From Archangium primigenium (GTDB lineage: Bacteria > Myxococcota > Myxococcia > Myxococcales > Myxococcaceae): a stretch of DNA of 64,000 bases. The first letter of the stretch is position 1; every line of letters begins with the position of its first letter. Of the stretch, positions 1 through 8,262 are shown piece by piece. A program made the position numbers and the translations under genes. The notes below the pieces were generated by a model. It had not been told where the DNA came from, made no database searches, and saw nothing but the letters and a program-made list of their open reading frames with translations. The DNA is taken from contig NZ_JADWYI010000001.1 of NCBI RefSeq assembly GCF_016904885.1, forward strand, positions 9,047,224 to 9,111,223, given 5' to 3'.

Positions 1-110
1 CCCTCCAAGGGTCCGCGCACCCACAAGCCTCGGAAGGCGGACCGGAACTTCCAGCCCACGTACCCGTCGGCCACCCCGCCGAGAAGCCCCCCCTTGGCCG
101 CGTGGATCAA
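1..110 (-). CDS. Partial acyltransferase-like protein, 5' end only (carB-operon orf9 position)
   Basis: This is the N-terminal part of the next gene of the carotenoid operon; the rest lies beyond the left edge. A TTG codon (bases 110-108) overlaps the crtYd stop as TTGA, matching the overlaps at every other junction of the operon. The frame stays open to base 1 and encodes about 36 residues beginning MIHAAKGGLLGG and containing WKFRSAFRGLWVRG. That second stretch resembles the start of lysophospholipid (PlsC-type) acyltransferases. In M. xanthus, as I remember it, the gene after crtYd is orf9, and myxobacterial carotenoids are fatty-acid esters of carotenoid glucosides, so an acyltransferase would fit. 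The family call rests on few residues and is an inference; the existence of a coupled gene is better supported. Confidence 0.45.
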   Translation of the reverse strand, partial: MIHAAKGGLLGGVADGYVGWKFRSAFRGLWVRGPLE

Positions 111-454
111 GGCACACGCGCCTCTCGCCGGGACAACAAGGCCAGGAAGAGGGTGAGCCCCAGGGCCACCATCACGCTGGTGAGCACGAAGAAGAGCAGC
201 TCCTCCAGGGGCACCGCCCCCAGGTAGATGCCCAGGTGCTTGCCCTCGCCGAAGCCCCAGATGCCCTCGGCGATGGCCAGGTGGTCCGCGATGGACAGGT
301 ACACGCCCACCACGAGCGCGGGTACGAGCGCCGCGCGGAAGATGGGGCCCGCGCGCTCGCGGAAGTAGAGGCGCAGCACCACCGCCTGCAACAGGATGAA
401 GGGGCCCGCCCACGCCATCAGGTGGATGAAGTACGCCCAGCGCGAGTCCATCAT
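107..454 (-). CDS. crtYd: Lycopene beta-cyclase subunit CrtYd
   Basis: This 115-residue membrane protein is one half of the heterodimeric lycopene cyclase found in actinobacteria and myxobacteria, which closes beta-ionone rings on the carotenoid chain. It has three hydrophobic segments and the VPLEELLFF stretch, which is the PxEE signature of the CrtYc/CrtYd/TM0 cyclase family. Length is normal for a single subunit. The start chosen is the ATG at 454, which overlaps the crtYc stop as ATGA; a second ATG follows directly. It forms a pair with crtYc immediately upstream, and both subunits are needed for activity in this family. It lies near the downstream end of the light-regulated carotenoid operon. 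Confidence 0.9.
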   Translation of the reverse strand: MMDSRWAYFIHLMAWAGPFILLQAVVLRLYFRERAGPIFRAALVPALVVGVYLSIADHLAIAEGIWGFGEGKHLGIYLGAVPLEELLFFVLTSVMVALGLTLFLALLSRREARVP

Positions 455-834
455 GGCGTCACCTCCCGGGTGCCCAGCCGCCGCTCGGGCTCGGACGCCC
501 CCTTGGGCGTGACGGTCCGGGCCGAGGGCGCGAGCGACACGCCGCGCAGCCGCACCATCACCCACAGCCCCACCAGCAAGGTCTGCAGGCCGAAGAAGAG
601 GTACTCCTCCAGCGGCAGGTAGCCCACGACGATGCCCCAGATGAGATCCGGCCGGAAGTGCCACAGGCCCCACTTCACCGCCAGGTTGTCCCACGGCATC
701 GTCGCGCCGTAGACCACGAGCATCAGGATGCCCAGGGCCCCCATCTCCCGGCGCGTGTAGGTGCGCCCGTAGCGGATGGCGAGGAAGAGAATGGGCAACA
801 CGACGAACAACCCCAGGAAACGCGCGTAGGTCAT
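451..834 (-). CDS. crtYc: Lycopene beta-cyclase subunit CrtYc
   Basis: This 127-residue membrane protein is the partner of CrtYd in heterodimeric lycopene cyclisation. Hydrophobic segments at about residues 3-20, 33-50 and 75-97 and the motif YLPLEEYLFF place it in the same family. The last 25 or so residues are a polar tail without a membrane segment. The start ATG at 834 overlaps the stop of the glycosyltransferase gene as ATGA, and its own stop overlaps crtYd the same way. Translational coupling of the two subunits is expected from this arrangement and would keep their amounts equal. Expression should follow the crtE promoter about 8.5 kb upstream. Confidence 0.9.
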   Translation of the reverse strand: MTYARFLGLFVVLPILFLAIRYGRTYTRREMGALGILMLVVYGATMPWDNLAVKWGLWHFRPDLIWGIVVGYLPLEEYLFFGLQTLLVGLWVMVRLRGVSLAPSARTVTPKGASEPERRLGTREVTP

Positions 835-1937
835 GGCCTACCCTCCTTCAATCCCACCCAGAGCAATGACATGCGGCCTCCCGAATCCAATGCGTAGGTC
901 CGCCCCCGCCAGGTCACCCGGGGGGCCCGCACGAGGGAGGAAACGAAGGCGGCCAATAGCAGGGCCTCGCCCAACAGCCAGTCGGCCCCCTGGAACGTGC
1001 CCGGCTCGCCGGACGCGCTCAACACCGCCAGCCGCCAGGACAACAGCGAGCGCACGGCCACGAGCCCCAGCACGCCCAGCGCCAGCGGGGCCGAGCCCCC
1101 GAGCAGGGCCAGGGCCAGCAAGGGCCAGGTGGGCGTGAAGAGCAGCGGCACCGTCGGGTAGAGGCCCGGACGGTGGCTGCGCAGCACCTGCATCCACCGG
1201 GTGAAGCGCTCCTGGGCGGCGCGCCAGTCTCCCGCGGCGAGCGGCACCCGCGCGGGCACCTCGCACAGCGCCACGCCGAGCCCCCGCGCGTACAGCCGCT
1301 TGGACAGCTCCAGGTCCTCGCCGATGTGGTCCGCCAGCGCGGGCAGCTCCTCGAGCGCCGCCGGCCCCAGGCCCAGCGCCTTGCCGCACACCGCCTGGGC
1401 GCCCGCGCTCATCACGTGCAGGGCCCGGAAGCTGTGGTGCGTGCGGCGCAGCAGGCCCGCCACCGCGCGTCCGGAGAGGCCCCGGGCCTCCACCGGCGTG
1501 GGCACCGCCGTGCTCAGCGCCACACCCGCCGCCACGGGCGCCGCCAGCCCCCGCACCAGCGCGCCCGTCACCGCCACGTCCGCGTCCACCACCAACACCA
1601 CCCGCCCCTCGCGCGGCAGCGTGTCGAGCGCGTGCAGCACGTGCCCCACCTTGCGGTTGGGCGTCCGGGGCTCGCTCGGCACCCAGCGCACGCCCTCGGG
1701 CAGCGCGGGACGCGTGGGCGAGAGCACCACCTGCTCGAGGGGCCCCGCGTAGTCGATGGGCGCCGCCAGGTTCTCCAGCTCCCGCGCGCTGGGCGCATCC
1801 ATGGGGCGCAGGAGCAGCACCGGTACGTGCGTGGACGCCCCCGGGCCCCGGGGGCGCATCAGCCGCGCCAGCGCCACCGCGCTGAAGCCCGCGGCCAGCA
1901 CCACCCACCCCAGGCCCAGGACCGTCCCCGCGCTCAT
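831..1937 (-). CDS. GT21-like membrane glycosyltransferase, probable carotenoid glycosyltransferase
   Basis: The 368-residue product has one N-terminal membrane segment (residues 5-27), a GT-A type catalytic domain and hydrophobic C-terminal segments, the layout of ceramide glucosyltransferase/HpnI-like GT21 enzymes. The hallmark residues are present: the VVDADV pair (D118, D120), GEDLEL further on, and QERFTRW as the (Q/R)xxRW motif. It sits between crtC and crtYc with 4-base overlaps on both sides; this is the orf6 position of the M. xanthus carB operon as I recall it. Myxobacterial carotenoids (myxobacton, myxobactin) carry a glucose linked to a hydroxyl made by CrtC, so the inferred job is glycosylation of the hydroxylated carotenoid. 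The acceptor is not shown by the sequence. Confidence 0.7.
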   Translation of the reverse strand: MSAGTVLGLGWVVLAAGFSAVALARLMRPRGPGASTHVPVLLLRPMDAPSARELENLAAPIDYAGPLEQVVLSPTRPALPEGVRWVPSEPRTPNRKVGHVLHALDTLPREGRVVLVVDADVAVTGALVRGLAAPVAAGVALSTAVPTPVEARGLSGRAVAGLLRRTHHSFRALHVMSAGAQAVCGKALGLGPAALEELPALADHIGEDLELSKRLYARGLGVALCEVPARVPLAAGDWRAAQERFTRWMQVLRSHRPGLYPTVPLLFTPTWPLLALALLGGSAPLALGVLGLVAVRSLLSWRLAVLSASGEPGTFQGADWLLGEALLLAAFVSSLVRAPRVTWRGRTYALDSGGRMSLLWVGLKEGRP

Positions 1938-2908
1938 GCCTGACGCTCCACGCGCGTGCGGAAGTGCGCCATCCAGCGGATGTAGGGCGAGTGGAAGCGC
2001 TGGAAGTCGGCCACCTCCCCCATCACGTCCAGGCCGCCGCGCCGCGCCTCCAGGCGGGCGTAGAAGGGCGAGGACTCGATGAGGTGGGGCTCGGTGCGCA
2101 CCGTGGGGCCCGCGCTCAGGTGCTGGGGCACCCGCAGGCCCCAGCCCGTCAGCCGCGAGGGCCGCGTCCCGGCGTGCAGCGGCGAGCGCTCCGCGCGCGT
2201 CACCCCGCCGCCCGACGTCACGCGCAGCGGCGCCACGCCGCCTGGCAGGTGGTACTCCACCACCGTCTCGTCCGGCCCGTGCAGCCGCGCCCAGTGCCAG
2301 CCCGGCAGGCGCGAGCCCAGGAGCTCCGCGCCGTGGTTGGTGTCGTGGTAGCCGCGGCCGTCGGCGTCCACGCCCAGCGTCGACACTTCCAGCCGCGCCG
2401 AGGAGCGGGGCGCCAGGGCCCGCCAGTAATGGGGCACCCCGGGCACGAGCTGCACCTCCTCCGCCGCGGGCGCCTCGGGCGTGAGCAGCAGCCGGGCCCG
2501 CATCTGGCCGCCGAAGGGCGCGCACCGCTCGTCCACCTCCATGCTCACCCGGCCCTCCGGGGTGTACACGAGCCGCGAGCGGCCGATGCGCAGCTCCCGG
2601 CCCGCCATCCCCACGGACGCGTGCGCGTACTCGCTGAGCACCCAGCACAGGCGGCGCCCGCCCCGGTAGAGCGCGAAGTTCACCGCGCTGTGCCCCAGGG
2701 GCAGCGCCCCCCGACTCACCCCCACCGAGTAGCGGGGGGAGAAGAGCGAGCCGAGCATGAAGATGAAGACGGCGCTGTACTCGCCCACCGTCGCGTCGGC
2801 GTAGAACCAGCGATAGGCCCCCGGGCGGTCCGGCAGGTGGGGCAGCCCGTCACGCCACTGGTAGCCCCGATGGGCGCTGGGCACGGAGACCTCGTCCAGG
2901 AGCCTCAT
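1934..2908 (-). CDS. crtC: Carotenoid 1,2-hydratase CrtC
   Basis: The 324-residue product belongs to the hydroxyneurosporene synthase (CrtC) family, which adds water across the terminal 1,2 double bond of acyclic carotenoid ends and makes the tertiary hydroxyl later glycosylated. The recognisable part is the YHDTNHG stretch in the middle of the protein, the equivalent of the YHDHNYG-type motif of the family, in a beta-rich lipocalin-like sequence. There is no signal peptide. The start at 2908 overlaps the crtD stop as ATGA. The neighbouring crtD provides the 3,4-desaturation that usually accompanies this hydration, and the downstream glycosyltransferase would use the product. Confidence 0.85.
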   Translation of the reverse strand: MRLLDEVSVPSAHRGYQWRDGLPHLPDRPGAYRWFYADATVGEYSAVFIFMLGSLFSPRYSVGVSRGALPLGHSAVNFALYRGGRRLCWVLSEYAHASVGMAGRELRIGRSRLVYTPEGRVSMEVDERCAPFGGQMRARLLLTPEAPAAEEVQLVPGVPHYWRALAPRSSARLEVSTLGVDADGRGYHDTNHGAELLGSRLPGWHWARLHGPDETVVEYHLPGGVAPLRVTSGGGVTRAERSPLHAGTRPSRLTGWGLRVPQHLSAGPTVRTEPHLIESSPFYARLEARRGGLDVMGEVADFQRFHSPYIRWMAHFRTRVERQA

Positions 2909-4362
2909 GCGACCTCCCTCAAGTGGTTGGAGGCCATGCGCGCGGCGAATTGGCCCGACAGCATCACCATGGGCACGCCCCCGCCCGGGTGCGTGCCGCC
3001 TCCCGCGTAGAACAGGCCCGGCGTGGCGCCGCGGATGCGCGGCCGCCGGAAGGCCCCGAAGCGGCCATGCGGCAGGAAGCCGTAGATGGAGCCGCCCGGC
3101 GCGCCCAGCGCCGCCAGGTCCACCGGCGAGCGCTGCCCCACCACCCGCATGCGCCCGCGCAGCTCCGGGTAGTGCTTGAGCAGCTTCTCCATCATCTGCC
3201 GCTTCACCCGCTCGGCGTGCAGCTCCCACGCGGCGCTCGCCTGCTCCGCGGCCTCGGGCGCCTGGGGCAGGGCCGGGGCGTTCACCATGACGAACAGGCC
3301 CGTCTTGCCCGCGGGCGCCACCGTGTCATCCGTGGCCGAGGGGTTGCAGAAGTACACCGTGGGGTCCTCGGGCAGCTCCCCCGCGAAGAGCGCGTCGAAC
3401 TCGTGCCGGTAGTTGCCGCCGAAGAGCACCGTGTGGTGCGGCAGCGCCGGACGGCCGTCCACCTCCAAGAGCAGCACGTACCCCGACAGCGACAGCGGCT
3501 CCTTGCCCCGCCCCAGGCCCGCGAGCGGATCCGCGTTCACCACCACGGAGTCGAAGGGCTCCTCGGCCCCGCTCGGGCCCACGCGGTAGCCCTGGGCCTC
3601 CCGCGTGTAGCGCACCCGGGTGTTCAGGTGGATGCGCACCCCTTGCCGCGCCACCGCCGCCCCGAGCGCGTCCACCAGCGCGCCCATGCCGCCGCGCACG
3701 TGGTGCACGCCATAGACGCGCTCGATGTGCGGGATGAGGGCGAAGGCCGCGCTCGCCTCGTAGGGCGATGCCCCGGTGTACGTGGCGAAGCGGCCCACGA
3801 ACTGCCATAGATGTTCCGTCTTGAAGTGAGCCCGCGCGAGCTGATCCATCGTGGCCAGCTTCATGCCCCGGGCCATGGCCACCATGCCCCGGCGCAGCAC
3901 GCGCGCCATGAAGCCCGTCATCCCCTCGAAGGGGGCCTCCAGGTAGGGCTCGCCCGCGGCGCGCCAGATGCGCTCGGCCTCCGCGTAGAAGCCATACACG
4001 CCGCGCTTCTCGCTCGGCCACAGCGCCCCGGCGCTCTCCGCCGTGCGGTCCAGGTCGCGGTGCGCCACGAAGCCGCACCCGTCCGGGTAGCGGTAGGTGC
4101 ACTGCGCCTCCAGCTCGGAGAACGGCGGCAGCAAATCCGCGGCCCCCAGGCCCTCGAACACCTCGCGCACCACGTGGGGCAGCGTGAGCAGCGTGGGCCC
4201 GGTGTCCAGCCGCAGCCCGTCCACCTGGACGCTCTGCGCCTTGCCGCCCAGGGACGCGCTGCCCTCGAAGAGCGTGACGTCATGTCCCTCGCGCGCCAGG
4301 AGTCCGGCGGCCGTCAGGCCCCCGATGCCACCACCCACCACCGCCACCCGCGTGGATTTCAT
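2905..4362 (-). CDS. crtD: Carotenoid desaturase of the CrtI/CrtD family, probable 3,4-desaturase
   Basis: The 485-residue flavoprotein starts with a dinucleotide-binding fold (VAVVGGGIGGLTAA, residues 6-19) followed by an acidic residue ending the second strand. It carries the C-terminal CrtI signature GLFYAGGGTHPGGGVPMVM. It is clearly paralogous to the other CrtI-type enzyme of the operon (6715-8262). I call it CrtD because it sits next to crtC, where the M. xanthus operon as I recall it has its orf4/crtD, and because the hydratase and 3,4-desaturase work together. A role in phytoene desaturation cannot be excluded; M. xanthus uses two CrtI enzymes, one encoded outside the operon. The start overlaps the HMG-CoA reductase stop as ATGA. 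Confidence 0.8.
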   Translation of the reverse strand: MKSTRVAVVGGGIGGLTAAGLLAREGHDVTLFEGSASLGGKAQSVQVDGLRLDTGPTLLTLPHVVREVFEGLGAADLLPPFSELEAQCTYRYPDGCGFVAHRDLDRTAESAGALWPSEKRGVYGFYAEAERIWRAAGEPYLEAPFEGMTGFMARVLRRGMVAMARGMKLATMDQLARAHFKTEHLWQFVGRFATYTGASPYEASAAFALIPHIERVYGVHHVRGGMGALVDALGAAVARQGVRIHLNTRVRYTREAQGYRVGPSGAEEPFDSVVVNADPLAGLGRGKEPLSLSGYVLLLEVDGRPALPHHTVLFGGNYRHEFDALFAGELPEDPTVYFCNPSATDDTVAPAGKTGLFVMVNAPALPQAPEAAEQASAAWELHAERVKRQMMEKLLKHYPELRGRMRVVGQRSPVDLAALGAPGGSIYGFLPHGRFGAFRRPRIRGATPGLFYAGGGTHPGGGVPMVMLSGQFAARMASNHLREVA

Positions 4363-5681
4363 TGCACCGCTCCTTGCTGCTGGCGGACTTCGTCGAGGAT
4401 TTCCCGCGCCCGCTCCGGGCGGTAGACGCGCTCACGCGCGAGCTGCTCGGCCACCACGGCCACCCACTCGCCCTCGGCGCCGGCCTCGGCCGCCACGCGC
4501 CGCGCGTGCAGCGCCATGTGGCCCTTCTGGATGCCCTCGGTGGACAGCGCCTTGAGCGCGGCCAGGTTGGTGGCGAGCCCCGCCGCCGCGGCGAGCCCCG
4601 CCAGGTCCAGCGCCCCCGACACGCCCGCGAGCTTGAGCGCCCGGAGCACGCCGGGATGGGTGCGCGCCGCGCCGCCCACGGTGGAGGTCGCCAGCGGCAT
4701 CTCCAGGAGGCCCCGGAGCGCGCCGTCCTCGCCCGCGCGCCAGGTGGTCAGCGGCCGGTACACGCCCGAGCGCGCCGCCCACGCGTGCGCGCCCGCCTCC
4801 ACCGCGCGCCAGTCGTTGCCGCATGCCACCAGCACGCCGTCCACGCCGTTCATCACGCCCTTGTTGTGGGTGACGGCCCGGTACGGGTCGAGTTCGGCGA
4901 AGCGCTGGGCCTCGAGGATGGCGTCGCGCACGGCGCCACCGTCGGCGAAGCCCTCGGACACGAGCGCGTCCGCCGGCACCGAGGCCCGCACGTACACCTT
5001 GCGGCGATCCGCCAGGTTGGTGAGGATCTTCAACCCCGCGCGGCCCCCCGAGAGCGCCACGAACCGGGGCGCCATCTTCTCCGCGAGCCCGTTGACGAGG
5101 TTGGCCCCCATGGCGTCGCGGGTGTCCACGTGCAGGTGCACCACGAGCGTGGTGGCGTCCAGCACGCGCACCTCCAGCTCGCGCACCCCGCCGCCCCGGG
5201 CGCACATGGGCCCCAGGTGCGAGTTGGCCTCCCCGAGCAGCTCCGGGAAGCGCGCGCGCAGCGCGGCCTCGGCCTCGGCGGGCGAGCGCACGTCGAGCAG
5301 TTGCACCTGGGCGGTGGTGATGGGCTCGTCCGCCGTCACCTCGAAGCCGCCGTGCTCGGCGCACAGCCGCGCCGCGTAGCTCGCCGCGGCGATGATGGAC
5401 GGCTCCTCCACCGCCATGGGCACCAGCCGCTCCTGCCCGTTCACCCGGAAGTTGAGCGCCAGCCCGAGCGGCAGGCCATGCAGGCCGATGACGTTCTCCA
5501 CCATCGTGTCCGCGCACGCCTCGTCGAAGCCCGCCAGGCTCGCGCACGCCTCGGCCTCCTCGGCGGACAGCCACCGCGACTCCACCAGCCGCGTGCGCCG
5601 CTGCGCGGGCGTCTGCCGGTAGAAGCCCGACAGGCGCGAGGAGCGCGGCGGTCGCAGGGGATGCACCTTGTCGTCACTCAT
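4359..5681 (-). CDS. mvaA: HMG-CoA reductase (class II type) inside the carotenoid operon
   Basis: The 440-residue soluble enzyme reduces HMG-CoA to mevalonate, the committed step of the mevalonate route to isoprenoids. It has no membrane anchor and resembles class II bacterial reductases: VENVIG (residues 61-66), VEEPSIIAA with the catalytic glutamate (E92/E93), THNKGVMNG with the catalytic lysine (K274), GNDWRA with the catalytic aspartate (D290) and HMALHAR with the catalytic histidine (H388). All four catalytic positions are therefore intact. It is embedded between crtB and crtD with 4-base overlaps on both sides, so precursor supply would be induced together with pigment synthesis. I do not remember an HMG-CoA reductase at this place in the M. 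xanthus operon. Confidence 0.93.
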   Translation of the reverse strand: MSDDKVHPLRPPRSSRLSGFYRQTPAQRRTRLVESRWLSAEEAEACASLAGFDEACADTMVENVIGLHGLPLGLALNFRVNGQERLVPMAVEEPSIIAAASYAARLCAEHGGFEVTADEPITTAQVQLLDVRSPAEAEAALRARFPELLGEANSHLGPMCARGGGVRELEVRVLDATTLVVHLHVDTRDAMGANLVNGLAEKMAPRFVALSGGRAGLKILTNLADRRKVYVRASVPADALVSEGFADGGAVRDAILEAQRFAELDPYRAVTHNKGVMNGVDGVLVACGNDWRAVEAGAHAWAARSGVYRPLTTWRAGEDGALRGLLEMPLATSTVGGAARTHPGVLRALKLAGVSGALDLAGLAAAAGLATNLAALKALSTEGIQKGHMALHARRVAAEAGAEGEWVAVVAEQLARERVYRPERAREILDEVRQQQGAVQ

Positions 5682-6718
5682 CGCACGGTCCCTGTCGTGG
5701 GTTCGGGGGAGAGCAGGGGCACCTTGCTCTTGCCCTGGGCGCCGGGAGCCGGCAGCGCCATGAGCGGCACCGCCGACGGCAGGAACAGCACCTGGGCCGC
5801 CAGCGCCAGCTTGCGCGGCTTGGTCACGAACGAGCGGCCGTGGAACACGTCGTAGTCGCGCGCCTCGATGACGCGCAGGATGTCCCCGTAGATGGCGCCC
5901 ATCAGCTTCACCATGCGCTGGGCCCCGAAGCCCTGGAGCGCCGGAATCCCCTCGGCCGCGCGCGCGTAGTAGGCGCGCGCCCGGGCGATCTGCGCGCGCA
6001 TGAAGGCGCGCCAGCGGTCATCCACCACGCCCCGGCGCAGGTCCTCCACGCTCAGCCCGTACGCGGCCAGCTCCTCCAGGGGCAGGTACACGCGGTCGCG
6101 CTCCAGGTCCTCGCCCACGTCGCGCAGGATGTTGGTGAGCTGCATGCCCCGGCCCAGGTCCGCCGCCGGCCCCAGCGCCCACTCCTCCGAGCACCCGAGC
6201 ATGGCCGCCATCATCAGCCCCACCACGCCCGCCACCCGGTAGCAGTACAGGTCGAGCTGGGAGGCCGTCTCGTAGCGGCGCAGCGTCAGGTCCATCTCCA
6301 TGCCAGAGATGAGCTCCTGCATGGGGTACTCGGGCACGCGGAAGCGGCGGATGCAGTCCACGAGCGCCGCCATCTCGGCGGGGTGCCACGGCCCCTCGCC
6401 GCCCGAGGCGCGCGTGGAGGGCGGCGGCATGCGCGGGTCCGCCAGCTCGGGCGTCTCCAGGTACAGCTCCGCCACCGCCCGGCGCGCGCGCACCAGCCGC
6501 TCGGCCAGGTCCTCGGGCACCGCGCCCTTGTCCGCTCCGTCCGCCACGTCGACCATGTCGTCGAGCCGTCGGCAGAAGGCGTAGAGCGCGAACGCCGCCT
6601 TGCGCCGCATGCCAAAGAGCATGAACGAGGCGAAGAAGAAGCTCTTGGCGTGATGTCGCGTCACGCGCTCCGCCATCTTGTACCCCTCAGCCACCAGGCT
6701 CTCGTCCCGCGACGTCAT
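5678..6718 (-). CDS. crtB: Phytoene synthase CrtB
   Basis: The 346-residue enzyme condenses two geranylgeranyl diphosphates head to head into phytoene, the first C40 carotenoid. It belongs to the squalene/phytoene synthase family and keeps both metal-binding aspartate motifs: RRLDDMVD (D53-D57) and the second motif within LTNILRDVGEDLERDR. The C-terminal ~60 residues are proline-rich and not part of the conserved fold. The ATG at 6718 overlaps the crtI stop and its own stop overlaps the HMG-CoA reductase start. The intact motifs contrast with the degenerate ones of the prenyl synthase homologue at the head of the operon. Confidence 0.95.
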   Translation of the reverse strand: MTSRDESLVAEGYKMAERVTRHHAKSFFFASFMLFGMRRKAAFALYAFCRRLDDMVDVADGADKGAVPEDLAERLVRARRAVAELYLETPELADPRMPPPSTRASGGEGPWHPAEMAALVDCIRRFRVPEYPMQELISGMEMDLTLRRYETASQLDLYCYRVAGVVGLMMAAMLGCSEEWALGPAADLGRGMQLTNILRDVGEDLERDRVYLPLEELAAYGLSVEDLRRGVVDDRWRAFMRAQIARARAYYARAAEGIPALQGFGAQRMVKLMGAIYGDILRVIEARDYDVFHGRSFVTKPRKLALAAQVLFLPSAVPLMALPAPGAQGKSKVPLLSPEPTTGTVR

Positions 6719-8262
6719 GCCGCCTCCTCCAGAGATTCACGCCCGGTCCCCCCAGGCTCGCGCACCGTACTCACACCCGCCCCCGTCCACTGCAGAATCC
6801 GCTCCACCGCCAGCCGCGCGGAGATCATCACCGTGGGCAGTCCCGTGCCCGGCTGCGTGGAGGCCCCCACGAAGAAGAGGTTCTTCACCCGCGGGTCCTG
6901 GTTGGACGGACGGAAGGGGCCAATCTGGAAGAAGTTCTGCGCGAGCCCGAACGCGCTGCCCTTGGCCAGGTTGAAGCTCGTGGCCCAGTCGTCCGGCGTC
7001 ACCACGCGCTCCACCTCGATGTCCCGCTCCAGGTCCGGGAAGCCCAGCTCCCCGAGCCGCTCGAAGACCTTGGCGCGCACCCGGGGGCCCTCGACCTTCC
7101 AGTCCAGGCCCGAGTGCTGGTGCGGCACGGGCACCAGCACGTAGAGCGCGTCCTTGCCCGGCGGCGCCATGCTGGGGTCGGTGTGGGCCGGGGCGTTGAC
7201 GTAGAAGCTCGGATCCTCGGGCACGCGGAAGCGCTCGAAGATGTCGTCGAACGAGCCCTTGTAGTCCCGACCGAAGTAGACGTTGTGGTGCAGGAAGCCG
7301 TCGTAGCGCTTCTTCATGCCCAGGTAGAGCATGTAGCCGCTGGAGGTGTAGCGCAGCGAGTCCTTGCGCTTGAGCCGCGTGACGGACGGATCGAGCAGCT
7401 TCTCGTACGCGTAGGGAAGGTCCGCGTTGCACACCACCACGTCCGCCTTGACCACCTCGCCGTCCGCGAGCCGCACCCCCGTGGTGCGCTTGCCCTCGGT
7501 GAGGATGCGCTCCACGGGACGGCCGTAGTGCAGGTGCACGCCCTCCTCGCGCGCCACCTTCTCCAGCGCCAGGGGAATGGCGTACAGGCCGCCCTTGGGG
7601 AACCACACCCCCACGCCCAGCTCCGTGAAGGGCAGGAGCGCGAACACGCCCGGCGCCGCGTAGGGCGACACGCCCAGGTACATGGACTGGAACGTCATCG
7701 CCGCGCGCAGCCGCTCGTCCTTGAAGAAGCGCCCCACGTCCGAGTACATGCGCCGGTGGGCCCGCACCTCGAACACGCGCTTGAGCACCGAGGGCACGAA
7801 GTAGTCGGAGATGCCCGAGTAGTTGCGCCCCACCAGGTGGTCCAGGCCCGTGCGGTACTGGGTGCGGCCCTGGGCGAGGAAGGCCAGGTAGCGCTGGAAG
7901 CTGCCGGGCTCCACCCGCTCCAGCTCGCGCCCCATGGCGCACAGCTCCGAGGTGAAGGTGATGACCGAGCCGTCCCGGTAGTGGATGCGGTAGTTGGGAT
8001 CGCACCGCTCCAGCGTGAGGTAGTCCTCCATGCGCCGGCCCAGCGCGGTGAACGTCTCCTGGAACACCTCGGGCATGAGCACGATGGTGGGGCCCAGGTC
8101 CCAGGTGAAGCCGTCCACCTTGATTTGGTTGCAGCGGCCCCCCGGCCCGTTCGTCTTCTCGAAGAGGTGGACCTCGAAGCCGGCGTGGGCCAGCCGCGCC
8201 GCGGCGGACAGTCCGCCCACTCCGGCGCCCACCACCACCGCCTGTTGTTTGCCTGGCTTCAC
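6715..8262 (-). CDS. crtI: Phytoene desaturase CrtI (CrtIb type)
   Basis: The 515-residue FAD-dependent desaturase introduces double bonds into phytoene. It has an N-terminal dinucleotide fold (AVVVGAGVGGLSAA, about residues 8-21) and the C-terminal CrtI signature FFVGASTQPGTGLPTVM. The start is a GTG at 8262, overlapping the crtE stop as GTGA; a strong GAGAGGAGAA ribosome site precedes it and the FAD fold begins directly after it, so longer upstream frames are not genuine. By position it matches crtIb (orf2) of the M. xanthus carB operon as I remember it, where a second desaturase, CrtIa (carC), is encoded elsewhere; no third CrtI gene is present in this window. Confidence 0.93.
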   Translation of the reverse strand: MKPGKQQAVVVGAGVGGLSAAARLAHAGFEVHLFEKTNGPGGRCNQIKVDGFTWDLGPTIVLMPEVFQETFTALGRRMEDYLTLERCDPNYRIHYRDGSVITFTSELCAMGRELERVEPGSFQRYLAFLAQGRTQYRTGLDHLVGRNYSGISDYFVPSVLKRVFEVRAHRRMYSDVGRFFKDERLRAAMTFQSMYLGVSPYAAPGVFALLPFTELGVGVWFPKGGLYAIPLALEKVAREEGVHLHYGRPVERILTEGKRTTGVRLADGEVVKADVVVCNADLPYAYEKLLDPSVTRLKRKDSLRYTSSGYMLYLGMKKRYDGFLHHNVYFGRDYKGSFDDIFERFRVPEDPSFYVNAPAHTDPSMAPPGKDALYVLVPVPHQHSGLDWKVEGPRVRAKVFERLGELGFPDLERDIEVERVVTPDDWATSFNLAKGSAFGLAQNFFQIGPFRPSNQDPRVKNLFFVGASTQPGTGLPTVMISARLAVERILQWTGAGVSTVREPGGTGRESLEEAA

